From positions 1 to 8,290 of the forward strand of contig JAFACJ010000660.1 of NCBI GenBank assembly GCA_023425615.1: 8,290 nt of DNA, in the 5' to 3' direction. Under the pieces are notes generated by a model that did no database searches, had not been told where the DNA came from, and worked only from the letters and a program-made list of their open reading frames with translations. The first letter of the stretch is position 1. The number at the start of each line of letters is the position of its first letter. This document shows positions 1 to 6,598 of this stretch, piece by piece. A program made the translations under genes and the position numbers. The DNA is from Actinomycetes bacterium. Its GTDB lineage: Bacteria; Actinomycetota; Actinomycetes; Streptosporangiales; Streptosporangiaceae.

Positions 1-577
1 GCGCCCAGGCGGCCAGGGCGGGGCCGCGGGCGATGGCCTCCAGGCAGCCGCGCCCGCCGCAGGTGCAGGGCAGCCCGCCGGGGTCGACCACCACATGGCC
101 GAGGTGGCCGGCGTTGCCGGAGGCGCCGTCGATGAGCCGGTCGCCCAGGATGAGTCCGCCGCCGACCCCGGTCGACACGACCATGCCAAGGACGTTGCGG
201 GCGCCCTTGCCGGCGCCGCGCCAGTGCTCGCCGACGGCTACCGCCACCGCGTCGTTGTGCACCCGCACCGGCAGGCCCGGGTAGCGCTCGGCCAGCCTGG
301 CGCGCAGGGGGAAGCCGCGCCAGCCCGGGATGTTGAGGGGGGAGACCTCGCCGGAGGGCCACTGCATGGGCCCCCCGCAGCCGACACCGACGCCGATCAG
401 CTCGCCGTCGGTGTGCAGCTTGTCGAGCAGCGCCTCCAGGGTCCGCCACAGACCCTCGGAGTCCACTTTGGGGGTCTCGGCCCGTTCATAGGACTCGACC
501 CGCCCGCCTGGGTCGATGATGCCCACGGCCATCTTGGTGCCACCGATGTCTACGGCTAGAACGCGCTCTTCTCTCAT
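1..577 (-). CDS. ROK-family sugar kinase (glucokinase-like), 3' end outside window
   Basis: This is the N-terminal 192 codons of a ROK-family protein, probably an ATP-dependent cytoplasmic sugar kinase. Residues 10-15 read DIGGTK, the phosphate-binding loop. D109 in the HNDA motif matches the catalytic base. H158 of the GHLGH segment with C171, C173 and C178 (CTCGGRGC) forms the ROK zinc signature. No helix-turn-helix domain precedes the kinase fold, so it is a kinase rather than an NagC/XylR-type repressor. The ATG at 577 is supported by an AGGAAGGA ribosome site nine bases upstream and by DIGGTK falling at the expected distance. It overlaps the restored FIST stop as ATGA, so translation is probably coupled. 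Substrate cannot be assigned here: glucose, N-acetylglucosamine or another hexose are all possible. About 110-130 further residues would be expected beyond base 1. Confidence 0.92.
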   Translation of the reverse strand, partial: MREERVLAVDIGGTKMAVGIIDPGGRVESYERAETPKVDSEGLWRTLEALLDKLHTDGELIGVGVGCGGPMQWPSGEVSPLNIPGWRGFPLRARLAERYPGLPVRVHNDAVAVAVGEHWRGAGKGARNVLGMVVSTGVGGGLILGDRLIDGASGNAGHLGHVVVDPGGLPCTCGGRGCLEAIARGPALAAWA

Positions 578-1736
578 ACGGCGCTGTCCTTCCTGTTGTC
601 GGGTCCTGCGAAGGCGAGGATGGAGGCGGTGAAGCCGTGGATGTGGTTGCGCCCTCCGACGGGTCCGATCTCGCCGTCGGCGAAGAAGCCGCCGACGGAG
701 CCGAACCGGTCGAGGGCCTGCACATCGTGGTCGGAGCCGCCGAACATGGCGCGGCCCCTGCCGTTGCAGGAGAACAGCAGGGCGCCTTCGACCGGCCCAC
801 GTCAAAGGCCCGCACCACCTTGGTGAGGTTGCTGTCGGCGGCCCCGGCGTCACGCACCTGGAACCTGACCGTCTGCCCGGTCTCCACCATGTCCCCCACG
901 GCCAGGGCGCCGGTGTCGGCGTCGACGCCCACCACGCCGCGGACCAGGAAGTCGCCCTGCTCGTGCTCCTCGGCGTACTCGTCCATGGCGATGCCGATGA
1001 GCAGGCCCTGGGTGGCCAGTTCGCGTTCGGGCACCGACAGGTCCGCGATGATCTCCTCCAGCTTGTCCAGGGCGGGTACCCCGGCCAGTTCCAGCAGGAC
1101 GTTCTGCTCGGCGCTGGTCACCGTCATGGGCGGGCCGATGGGCCGGGCGCCCTGGCTGAGCAGGGTGATGGCGTTGACGGGCCCGCCGATGATCAGGCCG
1201 ACCGCGCCCGACTCGACGATCTGGTCGTCGACGAAGAGCCGGGTCTCGCCCTGGCCGCCGCCCGCCAGGCCGCCGACCAGCGGGAGCCCCGGCAGGACCT
1301 CCTCGGAGCGCTCGACGAAGGCGTCGACGGGGAAGGAGTAGGGGTCGGCCAGCAGCACCCCGACCACGTCCTCCGGCGTGTTCTCTGGCATGCCGACGAC
1401 CACCAGGCGGTCCTCGGCCTGGAGGGTCTCCAGCCGGAAGGGCTCGAGGCGGGCGCCGGGGAGGATGGCGGCCCAGGCGCTGACCGCCGAGGGCTCCTCG
1501 ACCCCCCGGCCCGCCGCGATCACCCCGTCGGCGCTGCAGCCCAGCACCGTGCGCGCGTCGCTGAAGGCCATCGCGTGCCGCGCGGCACGCTCGACCTCCT
1601 GTGCGTCGGTGCCGTTGACGAACACGCACAGAAGATCGGCCCGCCCGTCGAGGGCCCGTGTCGCCTGCCGCACGGCCTCCTCGGCCGCGCGGACCAGGTC
1701 CGGCCCCATCGCCAGTCCGTCCCCGAAACGAGTCAT
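574..1736 (-). pseudogene. FIST-domain signal transduction protein, interrupted by a one-base deletion
   Basis: The product resembles FIST (F-box and intracellular signal transduction) proteins, ligand-sensing domains with FIST_N followed by FIST_C, usually about 380-400 residues. The first 314 codons fit the family, starting MTRFGDGLA and including a long MDEYAEEHEQGDFLVRG segment. After base 795 the frame as given turns into a Ser/Pro/Arg-rich tail that runs to 486, well into the kinase gene. Adding one base at 793-795 restores [24 protein letters not shown] and HGFTASI, the conserved FIST_C end, and a TGA at 576-574 that overlaps the kinase ATG. The restored protein is 387 residues. Start 1736 is preferred over ATG 1781 because family N-termini begin close to RFGDG; neither start has a good ribosome site. 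Whether the lesion is real or a sequencing error cannot be told from one sequence. If real, the gene would encode 416 residues with a scrambled C-terminus. Confidence 0.85.
587..594 (-). promoter_or_regulatory. Ribosome binding site of the ROK kinase gene
   Basis: The minus strand reads AGGAAGGA nine bases before the ATG at 577. It lies inside the last codons of the restored FIST reading frame. This fixes the kinase start and fits a translationally coupled pair. Confidence 0.7.
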
Positions 1737-1824
1737 ATTTTGATTCAACCGGTCTTGACCCAGATCCGAAACCACCCCCATGTAAACAGTGCGGTCGAGA
1801 CATGTGGGACGTAACCTCGGTTAG
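1737..1824. promoter_or_regulatory. Divergent promoter region between the FIST and ATPase genes
   Basis: These 88 bases separate two outward-facing genes and are noticeably richer in A/T than the flanking coding sequence. They contain TAACCT (1812-1817), the near-palindrome TAACC-TC-GGTTA (1812-1823), and a GGTC-TT-GACC dyad (1751-1760). The minus-strand promoter of the FIST gene is not clear to me. Confidence 0.5.
1812..1823 (+). promoter_or_regulatory. Candidate -10 box and overlapping dyad before the AAA+ ATPase gene
   Basis: TAACCT at 1812-1817 fits the actinobacterial TANNNT -10 pattern and ends seven bases before GTG 1825, so transcription could begin at or next to the start codon (leaderless). 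No Shine-Dalgarno sequence is visible, which agrees with that. The same bases are the left arm of TAACC-TC-GGTTA, so a bound dimer could block the promoter. No convincing -35 box is seen. Confidence 0.35.
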
Positions 1825-3213
1825 GTGCCTTCCGAACCGCGTGAGACCACGCTCGCCGCGCTGCTCGACTCCGGCCATGTCCACAGGCCGGTGAAAACCG
1901 AGCTGCGAGATAACCTCTTGTCACGTTTGAAAGCCGGTGAAACGCGATTTCCCGGCATTGTCGGCTTCGATGAGACGGTGCTGCCCCATGTGGAGCGAGC
2001 CCTGCTCGCCGGCCATGATCTGGTGCTGCTGGGAGAGCGGGGACAGGGAAAGACCCGGTTGATCAGGACCCTGGTCGGGCTGCTCGACGAGTGGACGCCG
2101 GTGATCAAGGGATGTGAGATCAACGACCATCCTTTTGAGCCCGTCTGTATCAGGTGTAAGAGACTGGCCGTAGAGGCGGGTACGGAGCTGCCCGTCGTCT
2201 GGCGGCACCGGGAGGAGCGGTACGGCGAGAAACTCGCCACCCCCGACACCTCCGTCGGCGACCTCATCGGCGACGTCGACCCGATCAAGGTGGCCGAGGG
2301 CCGCACCCTGGGCGACCCCGAGACCGTGCACTACGGCCTGGTCCCCCGCACCAACCGCGGCATCTTCGCCGTCAACGAGCTGCCCGACCTCGCCGAGCGG
2401 ATCCAGGTGGCGCTGCTGAACGTGCTGGAGGAGCGGGACGTGCAGATCCGCGGCTACTCGCTGCGGCTGCCGCTCGACCTGCTGCTCATCGCCTCGGCCA
2501 ACCCCGAGGACTACACCAACCGTGGCCGGATCATCACCCCGCTGAAGGACCGCTTCGGCGCCGAGATCCGCACCCACTACCCGCTGGAGCTGGCGACCGA
2601 GCTCGACCTCATCGTCCAGGAGGCCGAGCTGGTGGCCGAGGTGCCGCGGCACCTGCTGGAGGTGATCGCCCGCTTCACCCGGCTGGTCCGCGAGTCCAAG
2701 GCCATCGACGCCCGCTCGGGGGTCTCGGCGCGGTTCTCCGTCGCCGGCGCCGAGACGGTCGCCGCCGGGGCGCTGCGCCGCGCCGCGCTGGCCGGGGAGG
2801 AGCAGCCCGTGGCCCGGGTCTGCGACCTGCCCGCGGTGGTGCCCAGCCTCATGGGCAAGGTCGAGTTCGAGGTCAGCGAGGAGGGCCGCGAGCAGGAGGT
2901 GCTGGAGCACCTGCTGCGCCGTGCCGTCGCCGAGACCTTCCGGCGGCACCTGGGCGGCGCCGATCTGTCGGGGCTGCTGGAGCGGTTCGACGCGGGCGAG
3001 ACCGTCGACACCGGCGAGCTGGTGCCCTCGGCCGAGCTGCTGCGCCGCCTCGGCCCCGTCCGCGGCCTGGCCAAGCTGATGGAGCTGCTGGGGCTGCCCG
3101 GTGACTCACCGGGGCAGGCGGCGGCGGCGCTGGAGTTCGCGCTGGAGGGCCTGTACCTCACCCGGCGTCTGTCCAAGGACGTCTCGGGCGAGGGTGCGAC
3201 CTACCGCACCTGA
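1825..3213 (+). CDS. MoxR/magnesium-chelatase-I-like AAA+ ATPase
   Basis: This 462-residue AAA+ ATPase belongs to the MoxR/ChlI-like group, whose members work with VWA-domain partners in protein remodelling, cofactor maturation or metal insertion. Walker A is GERGQGKT at residues 70-77 (K76). The Walker B position reads AVNEL, with N184-E185 where DE is usual. Sensor 1 lies in IASANPEDY, and an arginine-finger-type LKDRFGAEI follows. Between Walker A and B lies a possible metal site, C97, H102, C108 and C111. Residues from about 330 form a helical C-terminal part. The GTG at 1825 gives the family-like opening, ESGHVHR/DSGHVHR type; there is no Shine-Dalgarno and translation is probably leaderless. 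Its stop overlaps the ribosome site of the VWA gene, so the two form one operon. The substrate is unknown; automated labels such as magnesium chelatase or sigma-54 interacting protein should be treated as fold-level only. Confidence 0.93.
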   Translation: MPSEPRETTLAALLDSGHVHRPVKTELRDNLLSRLKAGETRFPGIVGFDETVLPHVERALLAGHDLVLLGERGQGKTRLIRTLVGLLDEWTPVIKGCEINDHPFEPVCIRCKRLAVEAGTELPVVWRHREERYGEKLATPDTSVGDLIGDVDPIKVAEGRTLGDPETVHYGLVPRTNRGIFAVNELPDLAERIQVALLNVLEERDVQIRGYSLRLPLDLLLIASANPEDYTNRGRIITPLKDRFGAEIRTHYPLELATELDLIVQEAELVAEVPRHLLEVIARFTRLVRESKAIDARSGVSARFSVAGAETVAAGALRRAALAGEEQPVARVCDLPAVVPSLMGKVEFEVSEEGREQEVLEHLLRRAVAETFRRHLGGADLSGLLERFDAGETVDTGELVPSAELLRRLGPVRGLAKLMELLGLPGDSPGQAAAALEFALEGLYLTRRLSKDVSGEGATYRT

Positions 3214-3218
3214 GGAGG
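3213..3218 (+). promoter_or_regulatory. Ribosome binding site of the VWA gene
   Basis: A perfect AGGAGG begins on the last base of the ATPase stop codon and ends three bases before ATG 3222. This is the best Shine-Dalgarno in the window and indicates co-transcription with, and possible translational coupling to, the ATPase gene. Confidence 0.7.
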
Positions 3219-3221
3219 ACC

Positions 3222-5156
3222 ATGAAATACCGGTACGGACCCTATCGGGAGGGCCCAGACCCGCTGGCGCCGCCGTACGACGTCCGTGCGGCGCTCGACG
3301 CCATGGGCGAGGACGTGCTGAACGGGAGCAGGGTCGGGGAGGCACTGCGCGACCTGCTGCGCCGCGGTCTGGGCGGCGAGAACGGCAGGCAGGGCCTCGA
3401 TGACCTGCTGCGGCAGGTCCGCGAACGCCGCCGCGAGCTGCGGGAGCGCGGCCGGATGGACGGCGTGCTGGAGCAGGCGCGCGCCCTGCTGGACACCGCG
3501 ATCGGCCAGGAGCGCGCCGAGCTGTTCCCCGACCCGTCGGACGAGGCGCGGCTGCGCGAGGCCGAACTCGACCATCTCCCCGACGACACCGCGGGCGCGA
3601 TCCGCGCCCTGCGCGACTACCAGTGGCGCTCGGAGGCCGCGCGCCGGACGTTCGAGCAGCTGCGGAACATGCTGCGCGATGAGGTCCTCGACACCCAGTT
3701 CCAGGGCCTCAAGCAGGCGCTGCAGGGCGGCGACCCGGCCCAGATGGAGCGGGTCAAGCACATGATGGCCGCGCTCAACGCGATGCTGGAGGCGGACGCC
3801 CGGGGCGAGCACCGCCAGGAGGACTTCGAGGCGTTCATGGCCGAGTACGGGGACCTCTTCCCCGACCAGCCGCGGACGCTGGAGGAACTGGTGGACTCCC
3901 TGGCCCGCCGCTCGGCCGCGCTGAACCGGCTGATGAACTCGCTGTCACCCGAGCAGCGCGCCGAGCTGGCCGAGCTGATGGCAGCCTCGCTCCAGGACGC
4001 GGGCCTGGAGCTGGAGATGTCACGGCTCGGCGAGTCGCTGCGCCGGCGCCGCCCCGACCTGGACTGGGCGGGCCGCCAGAGCATGGACGGGCAGGACCCG
4101 CTGGGCCTCGGCGACGCCACCAGCGCCCTCGCCGATCTCGCCGACCTGGCCGACCTGGAGTCGGCGCTGCGCCAGGACTACCCGGGGGCGAGCCTTGCCG
4201 ACGTGGACGAGGAGGCGGTGCGCCGCGCCCTGGGCAGGCGTGCCGTCGACGATCTCGCCGAACTGCGCAGGATCGAGGCCGAACTGGAGCGCCAGGGCTA
4301 CCTCGACCGGGAGGGCGGCAGGCTGGAGCTCACCCCCAAGGCGGTACGGAGACTGGGGCAGACCGCGCTGCGCAAGGTCTTCGAGCGGCTGAAGGGCGGC
4401 AGGAACGGGCAGCACGACCAGCGGGACGCGGGCCAGTCGGGGGAGCTCACCGGCACGTCGCGCCAGTGGCGGTTCGGCGATGAGCAGCCCCTGGACGTGG
4501 TGCGGACCGTCTCCAACGCGATACTGCGCGACCCGTCCGACATCCGGCTCCTGCCGGAGGACTTCGAGGTCAAGGAGACCGAGCGGCGCACCGCCGCCGC
4601 GGTGTGCCTGCTGGTCGACCTGTCGTACTCGATGGTCATGCGCGGCTCGTGGGGGGCGGCCAAGCAGACGGCGCTGGCCCTGCACTCGCTGGTCAGCACC
4701 CAGTACCCGCAGGACGCCATCCAGATCATCGGGTTCTCCCACGCGGCGCGGGTGCTGCGCCCCGAGCAGATGACGGTCCTGGAGTCGGACTGGGTGCAGG
4801 GCACCAACCTGCACCACGCGCTGATGCTGGCCGGACGGCACCTCGACGCCCACCCGGGCTTCGAGCCGATCGTGCTGGTGGTGACCGACGGCGAGCCGAC
4901 CGCCCACCTCCAGCCCGACGGCAGGCCGCTGTTCGGCTACCCCCCGGCGCCCGAGACGCTGGTGCTCACCTTCGCCGAGGTCGACAAGATGACTCGGCGC
5001 GGGGCGACGCTCAACGTCTTCATGCTCGCCGAGGACCGCAGGCTCGTCGCCTTCGTGGAGGAACTGGCCAGGCGCAACGGAGGCAGGGTCTTCGCCCCCG
5101 ATTCCGATCGTCTCGGAGAGTACGTGGTCAGCGACTATCTGCGAGCGCGGGGTTAG
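3222..5156 (+). CDS. VWA-domain protein, partner of the upstream AAA+ ATPase
   Basis: This 644-residue cytoplasmic protein has a long helical N-terminal part and a C-terminal von Willebrand factor A domain (about 455-640). The metal-ion-dependent adhesion site is complete: D466, S468 and S470 in DLSYS, T528 in GTN, and D556 in VTDGE. It is therefore likely to bind a divalent cation and a partner protein, as in ChlD, CoxE and MoxR-linked VWA proteins. Residues 60-100 and 220-275 are highly charged and helical, possibly coiled coil. A short ADL triplet repeat occurs at 304-312. Residues 345-385 look like a winged-helix fragment (GYLDREGG, then LTPKAVRRLG). No signal peptide or membrane segment is visible. 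It follows the ATPase gene with eight bases between stop and start and a perfect ribosome site, so the two products very probably act together. The target is unknown. Confidence 0.93.
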   Translation: MKYRYGPYREGPDPLAPPYDVRAALDAMGEDVLNGSRVGEALRDLLRRGLGGENGRQGLDDLLRQVRERRRELRERGRMDGVLEQARALLDTAIGQERAELFPDPSDEARLREAELDHLPDDTAGAIRALRDYQWRSEAARRTFEQLRNMLRDEVLDTQFQGLKQALQGGDPAQMERVKHMMAALNAMLEADARGEHRQEDFEAFMAEYGDLFPDQPRTLEELVDSLARRSAALNRLMNSLSPEQRAELAELMAASLQDAGLELEMSRLGESLRRRRPDLDWAGRQSMDGQDPLGLGDATSALADLADLADLESALRQDYPGASLADVDEEAVRRALGRRAVDDLAELRRIEAELERQGYLDREGGRLELTPKAVRRLGQTALRKVFERLKGGRNGQHDQRDAGQSGELTGTSRQWRFGDEQPLDVVRTVSNAILRDPSDIRLLPEDFEVKETERRTAAAVCLLVDLSYSMVMRGSWGAAKQTALALHSLVSTQYPQDAIQIIGFSHAARVLRPEQMTVLESDWVQGTNLHHALMLAGRHLDAHPGFEPIVLVVTDGEPTAHLQPDGRPLFGYPPAPETLVLTFAEVDKMTRRGATLNVFMLAEDRRLVAFVEELARRNGGRVFAPDSDRLGEYVVSDYLRARG

Positions 5157-5159
5157 AGT
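5154..5159 (+). promoter_or_regulatory. Candidate -10 box for the small membrane-protein gene
   Basis: TAGAGT begins with the stop codon of the VWA gene and ends six bases before ATG 5166. It fits TANNNT -10 spacing for a leaderless transcript, and no Shine-Dalgarno precedes this ATG. Read-through from the upstream operon is equally possible. Confidence 0.3.
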
Positions 5160-5165
5160 CTTGGC

Positions 5166-5633
5166 ATGTCCACAGCTGATCGCATCCTGCTCATCCTGCA
5201 CATCGGCTTCGCCATCTTCACCCTGGGGCCGCTGACCGCCGCGACCATGTCGACGCCCCGCTACATCAGGGCGGGCAACGTCCCCGTCCTGCGCTACCTG
5301 CGCCTGACGACCCGGATCTACGGACTGGGCTCGCTGGGGATCTTCCTGTTCGGCCTGTTCCTGGGCCGCGGCCAGTTCCACAAGGTCTGGCTCTCGGCGT
5401 CGATGACCCTGTTCATCGTCGCCTTCGTCCTGCTGCTGGTGATCGAGCGCGACCAGGGCAAGGTGATCGCCAAGCTCTCGGGCACGGCGTCCTCGGGCGC
5501 GCCGGGGAAGGAGCCGGGCCACGGCGGCGCCGCGGCGCCGGACACCAGGGCCGAGCAGAGCAGGCTCGCCGCGCTGTCAGGGATCGTGGCGATCCTCTGG
5601 CTGGTGATCCTGGTGCTGATGGTCTGGCACTGA
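5166..5633 (+). CDS. Small four-helix integral membrane protein (DUF2269-like, tentative)
   Basis: This 155-residue protein has four predicted membrane segments, at about residues 6-28, 51-67, 77-94 and 135-154. A hydrophilic Gly/Ala/Pro-rich loop (about 105-130) joins the last two. The first helix holds a histidine (H12) and a GPL turn, recalling small DUF2269-type actinobacterial membrane proteins, but I cannot confirm the family. No enzymatic motif is seen. The start lies nine bases after the VWA stop, so it may be the third gene of the ATPase/VWA operon, for example a membrane partner; this is inferred from position only. Alternatively it is transcribed alone from TAGAGT at 5154-5159. The stop is two bases from the stop of the convergent hydrolase gene. 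Confidence 0.82.
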   Translation: MSTADRILLILHIGFAIFTLGPLTAATMSTPRYIRAGNVPVLRYLRLTTRIYGLGSLGIFLFGLFLGRGQFHKVWLSASMTLFIVAFVLLLVIERDQGKVIAKLSGTASSGAPGKEPGHGGAAAPDTRAEQSRLAALSGIVAILWLVILVLMVWH

Positions 5634-5638
5634 CGTCA
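5631..5638. other. TGACGTCA palindrome holding two convergent stop codons
   Basis: The perfect 8-bp palindrome TGACGTCA contains the TGA of the membrane-protein gene on the plus strand and the TGA of the hydrolase gene on the minus strand. There is no room for a conventional terminator hairpin between the genes, so the two transcripts probably overlap at their 3' ends. Confidence 0.6.
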
Positions 5639-6499
5639 CTTCGCCCACTTGGCGATCCATTTGACGATCTGCGCGTAGTTCTTCTTGTTCCGCAGGATCT
5701 CGATGCCGTGACCGGTCCCGGCGACCTCCTTCAGGGTCACCGGGACCCCGGCGGCCCGCAGGTCGCTGCGCAGGGCCATGCTCTGCTCGGTCTTCACGAA
5801 CTCCTTGGCCGAGTGGACGATCAGGGTGGGCGCGTCGCCCGCCGAGGCGTGCTCGTCGGGTGTGGCGTCGGTGAGCAGGGGCCAGCAGTCGGGGTCCTGG
5901 AAGACCGGGGTGCAGCCCAGCAGCTTGACCACGGCCTGCCGCAGCCGGCGGGTGTTGGCGTCGGCGCCGTCCCGGCTGCCCGCCTCGTAGCCGTCCAGCG
6001 GAGAGTTCACCGGCGACAGCGACACCACGGCCCGCACCCGGGTGCCGGCCGTCCCGTAGACGCCCAGCATGGACGCCAGGTGGCCGCCTGCCGAACTGCC
6101 CACCACGATGATCCGCTTGGGGTTGACGCCCAGCTTCTTGGCGTTCTTGCGCAGGTACTGGACGGCGGCCTCGGTGTCGTCGCGCTGCGCGGGCCAGGTC
6201 GCCTGGGTGCTGAGCCGGTAGTTGGTGGAGAAGACCGCGTAGCCGCGTGAGGCGAGGTCCTTGGCGTAGGGCTTCCAGTTGGACTTGTCGCCGCCCCACC
6301 AGTAGCCGCCGTGGATGAGCAGGAGGGCGGGACGCTGCTTCTTGCCGGGCTTGATGTACATGTCCATGCGCTGCGGCTTCAGTTTCCCGAAGGCGATCGT
6401 CTTGGTCTGCACCGTCGCCGCCCCGGCGGGGGACGTCAGCCCCAGCGCCGCCACCAAAGTCGCCAGAAGGACGACGAATGACCTCAGAACCACGCGCAT
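5636..6499 (-). CDS. Secreted alpha/beta-hydrolase (esterase, HSL/BD-FAE-like)
   Basis: This 287-residue protein carries a Sec signal peptide: arginines near the N-terminus, a hydrophobic core (about 7-21), and probable cleavage after AGA at residue 27. The mature part is an alpha/beta-hydrolase. HGG at 63-65 forms the oxyanion hole, GSSAGG at 134-139 supplies nucleophile S136, and H264 in GTGHG is the catalytic histidine. The acid position, usually Asp, appears to be E233 (SAKEF), an unusual but workable choice. C196 and C205 could form a disulfide. The HGG plus GSSAGG layout suits small carboxylesterases, acetylxylan or feruloyl esterases, and lipases of the hormone-sensitive class; substrate is unknown. 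ATG 6499 gives a full signal peptide; there is no Shine-Dalgarno, but a TAGGCT box lies eight bases upstream. It is divergent from the chitinase gene. Confidence 0.9.
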   Translation of the reverse strand: MRVVLRSFVVLLATLVAALGLTSPAGAATVQTKTIAFGKLKPQRMDMYIKPGKKQRPALLLIHGGYWWGGDKSNWKPYAKDLASRGYAVFSTNYRLSTQATWPAQRDDTEAAVQYLRKNAKKLGVNPKRIIVVGSSAGGHLASMLGVYGTAGTRVRAVVSLSPVNSPLDGYEAGSRDGADANTRRLRQAVVKLLGCTPVFQDPDCWPLLTDATPDEHASAGDAPTLIVHSAKEFVKTEQSMALRSDLRAAGVPVTLKEVAGTGHGIEILRNKKNYAQIVKWIAKWAK

Positions 6500-6505
6500 G
6501 GGGCA

Positions 6506-6521
6506 GCAGCCTAGTGGCTGC
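6506..6521. promoter_or_regulatory. Inverted repeat overlapping the candidate hydrolase -10 box
   Basis: GCAGCC (6506-6511) and GGCTGC (6516-6521) are perfect arms around TAGT. On the minus strand the repeat includes TAGGCT (6513 to 6508), a TANNNT -10 candidate eight bases before ATG 6499. A regulator bound here would cover the start site of the hydrolase gene. Confidence 0.35.
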
Positions 6522-6524
6522 GGA

Positions 6525-6545
6525 CCGGCTCCAGGGAAGAGCCGG
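6525..6545. promoter_or_regulatory. Seven-base inverted repeat, candidate operator
   Basis: CCGGCTC (6525-6531) and GAGCCGG (6539-6545) are perfect complements separated by seven bases. The repeat sits about where the -35 region of the hydrolase promoter would be, and about 50 bases before the candidate chitinase -10. A 21-bp operator bound by a dimer is plausible; such repeats also arise by chance in GC-rich DNA. Confidence 0.4.
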
Positions 6546-6592
6546 AGATATCGCCGGGCACCGCGGCGTCCCCAGCGAAGGTACCGGCAGGG

Positions 6593-6598
6593 TAACGT
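6593..6598 (+). promoter_or_regulatory. Candidate -10 box for the chitinase gene
   Basis: TAACGT fits TANNNT and would start transcription near 6604-6606, giving a leader of about 40 bases before GTG 6648. That leader contains the GGAG ribosome site at 6635-6638. No -35 box is apparent at the normal distance. Confidence 0.3.

Noticed and set aside
1755..1760. TTGACC as a -35 box for the ATPase gene
   Set aside because: No acceptable -10 lies 16-19 bases downstream, and it is 51 bases from TAACCT at 1812.
1734..1781. Upstream ATG (1781) as the FIST start
   Set aside because: The 15 extra residues do not resemble family N-termini and there is no ribosome site; ATG 1736 fits better, although its ribosome site is also poor.
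963..1814. Plus-strand open frame opposite the FIST gene
   Set aside because: The opposite strand encodes recognisable FIST sequence; this frame has no family features.
4131..4160. ADL triplet repeat in the VWA gene as a tandem-repeat element
   Set aside because: Only three copies, with synonymous differences, within an ordinary helical segment.
4020..5522. Minus-strand open frame of 500 codons opposite the VWA gene
   Set aside because: It is antisense to a gene with a complete MIDAS and shows no recognisable motif.
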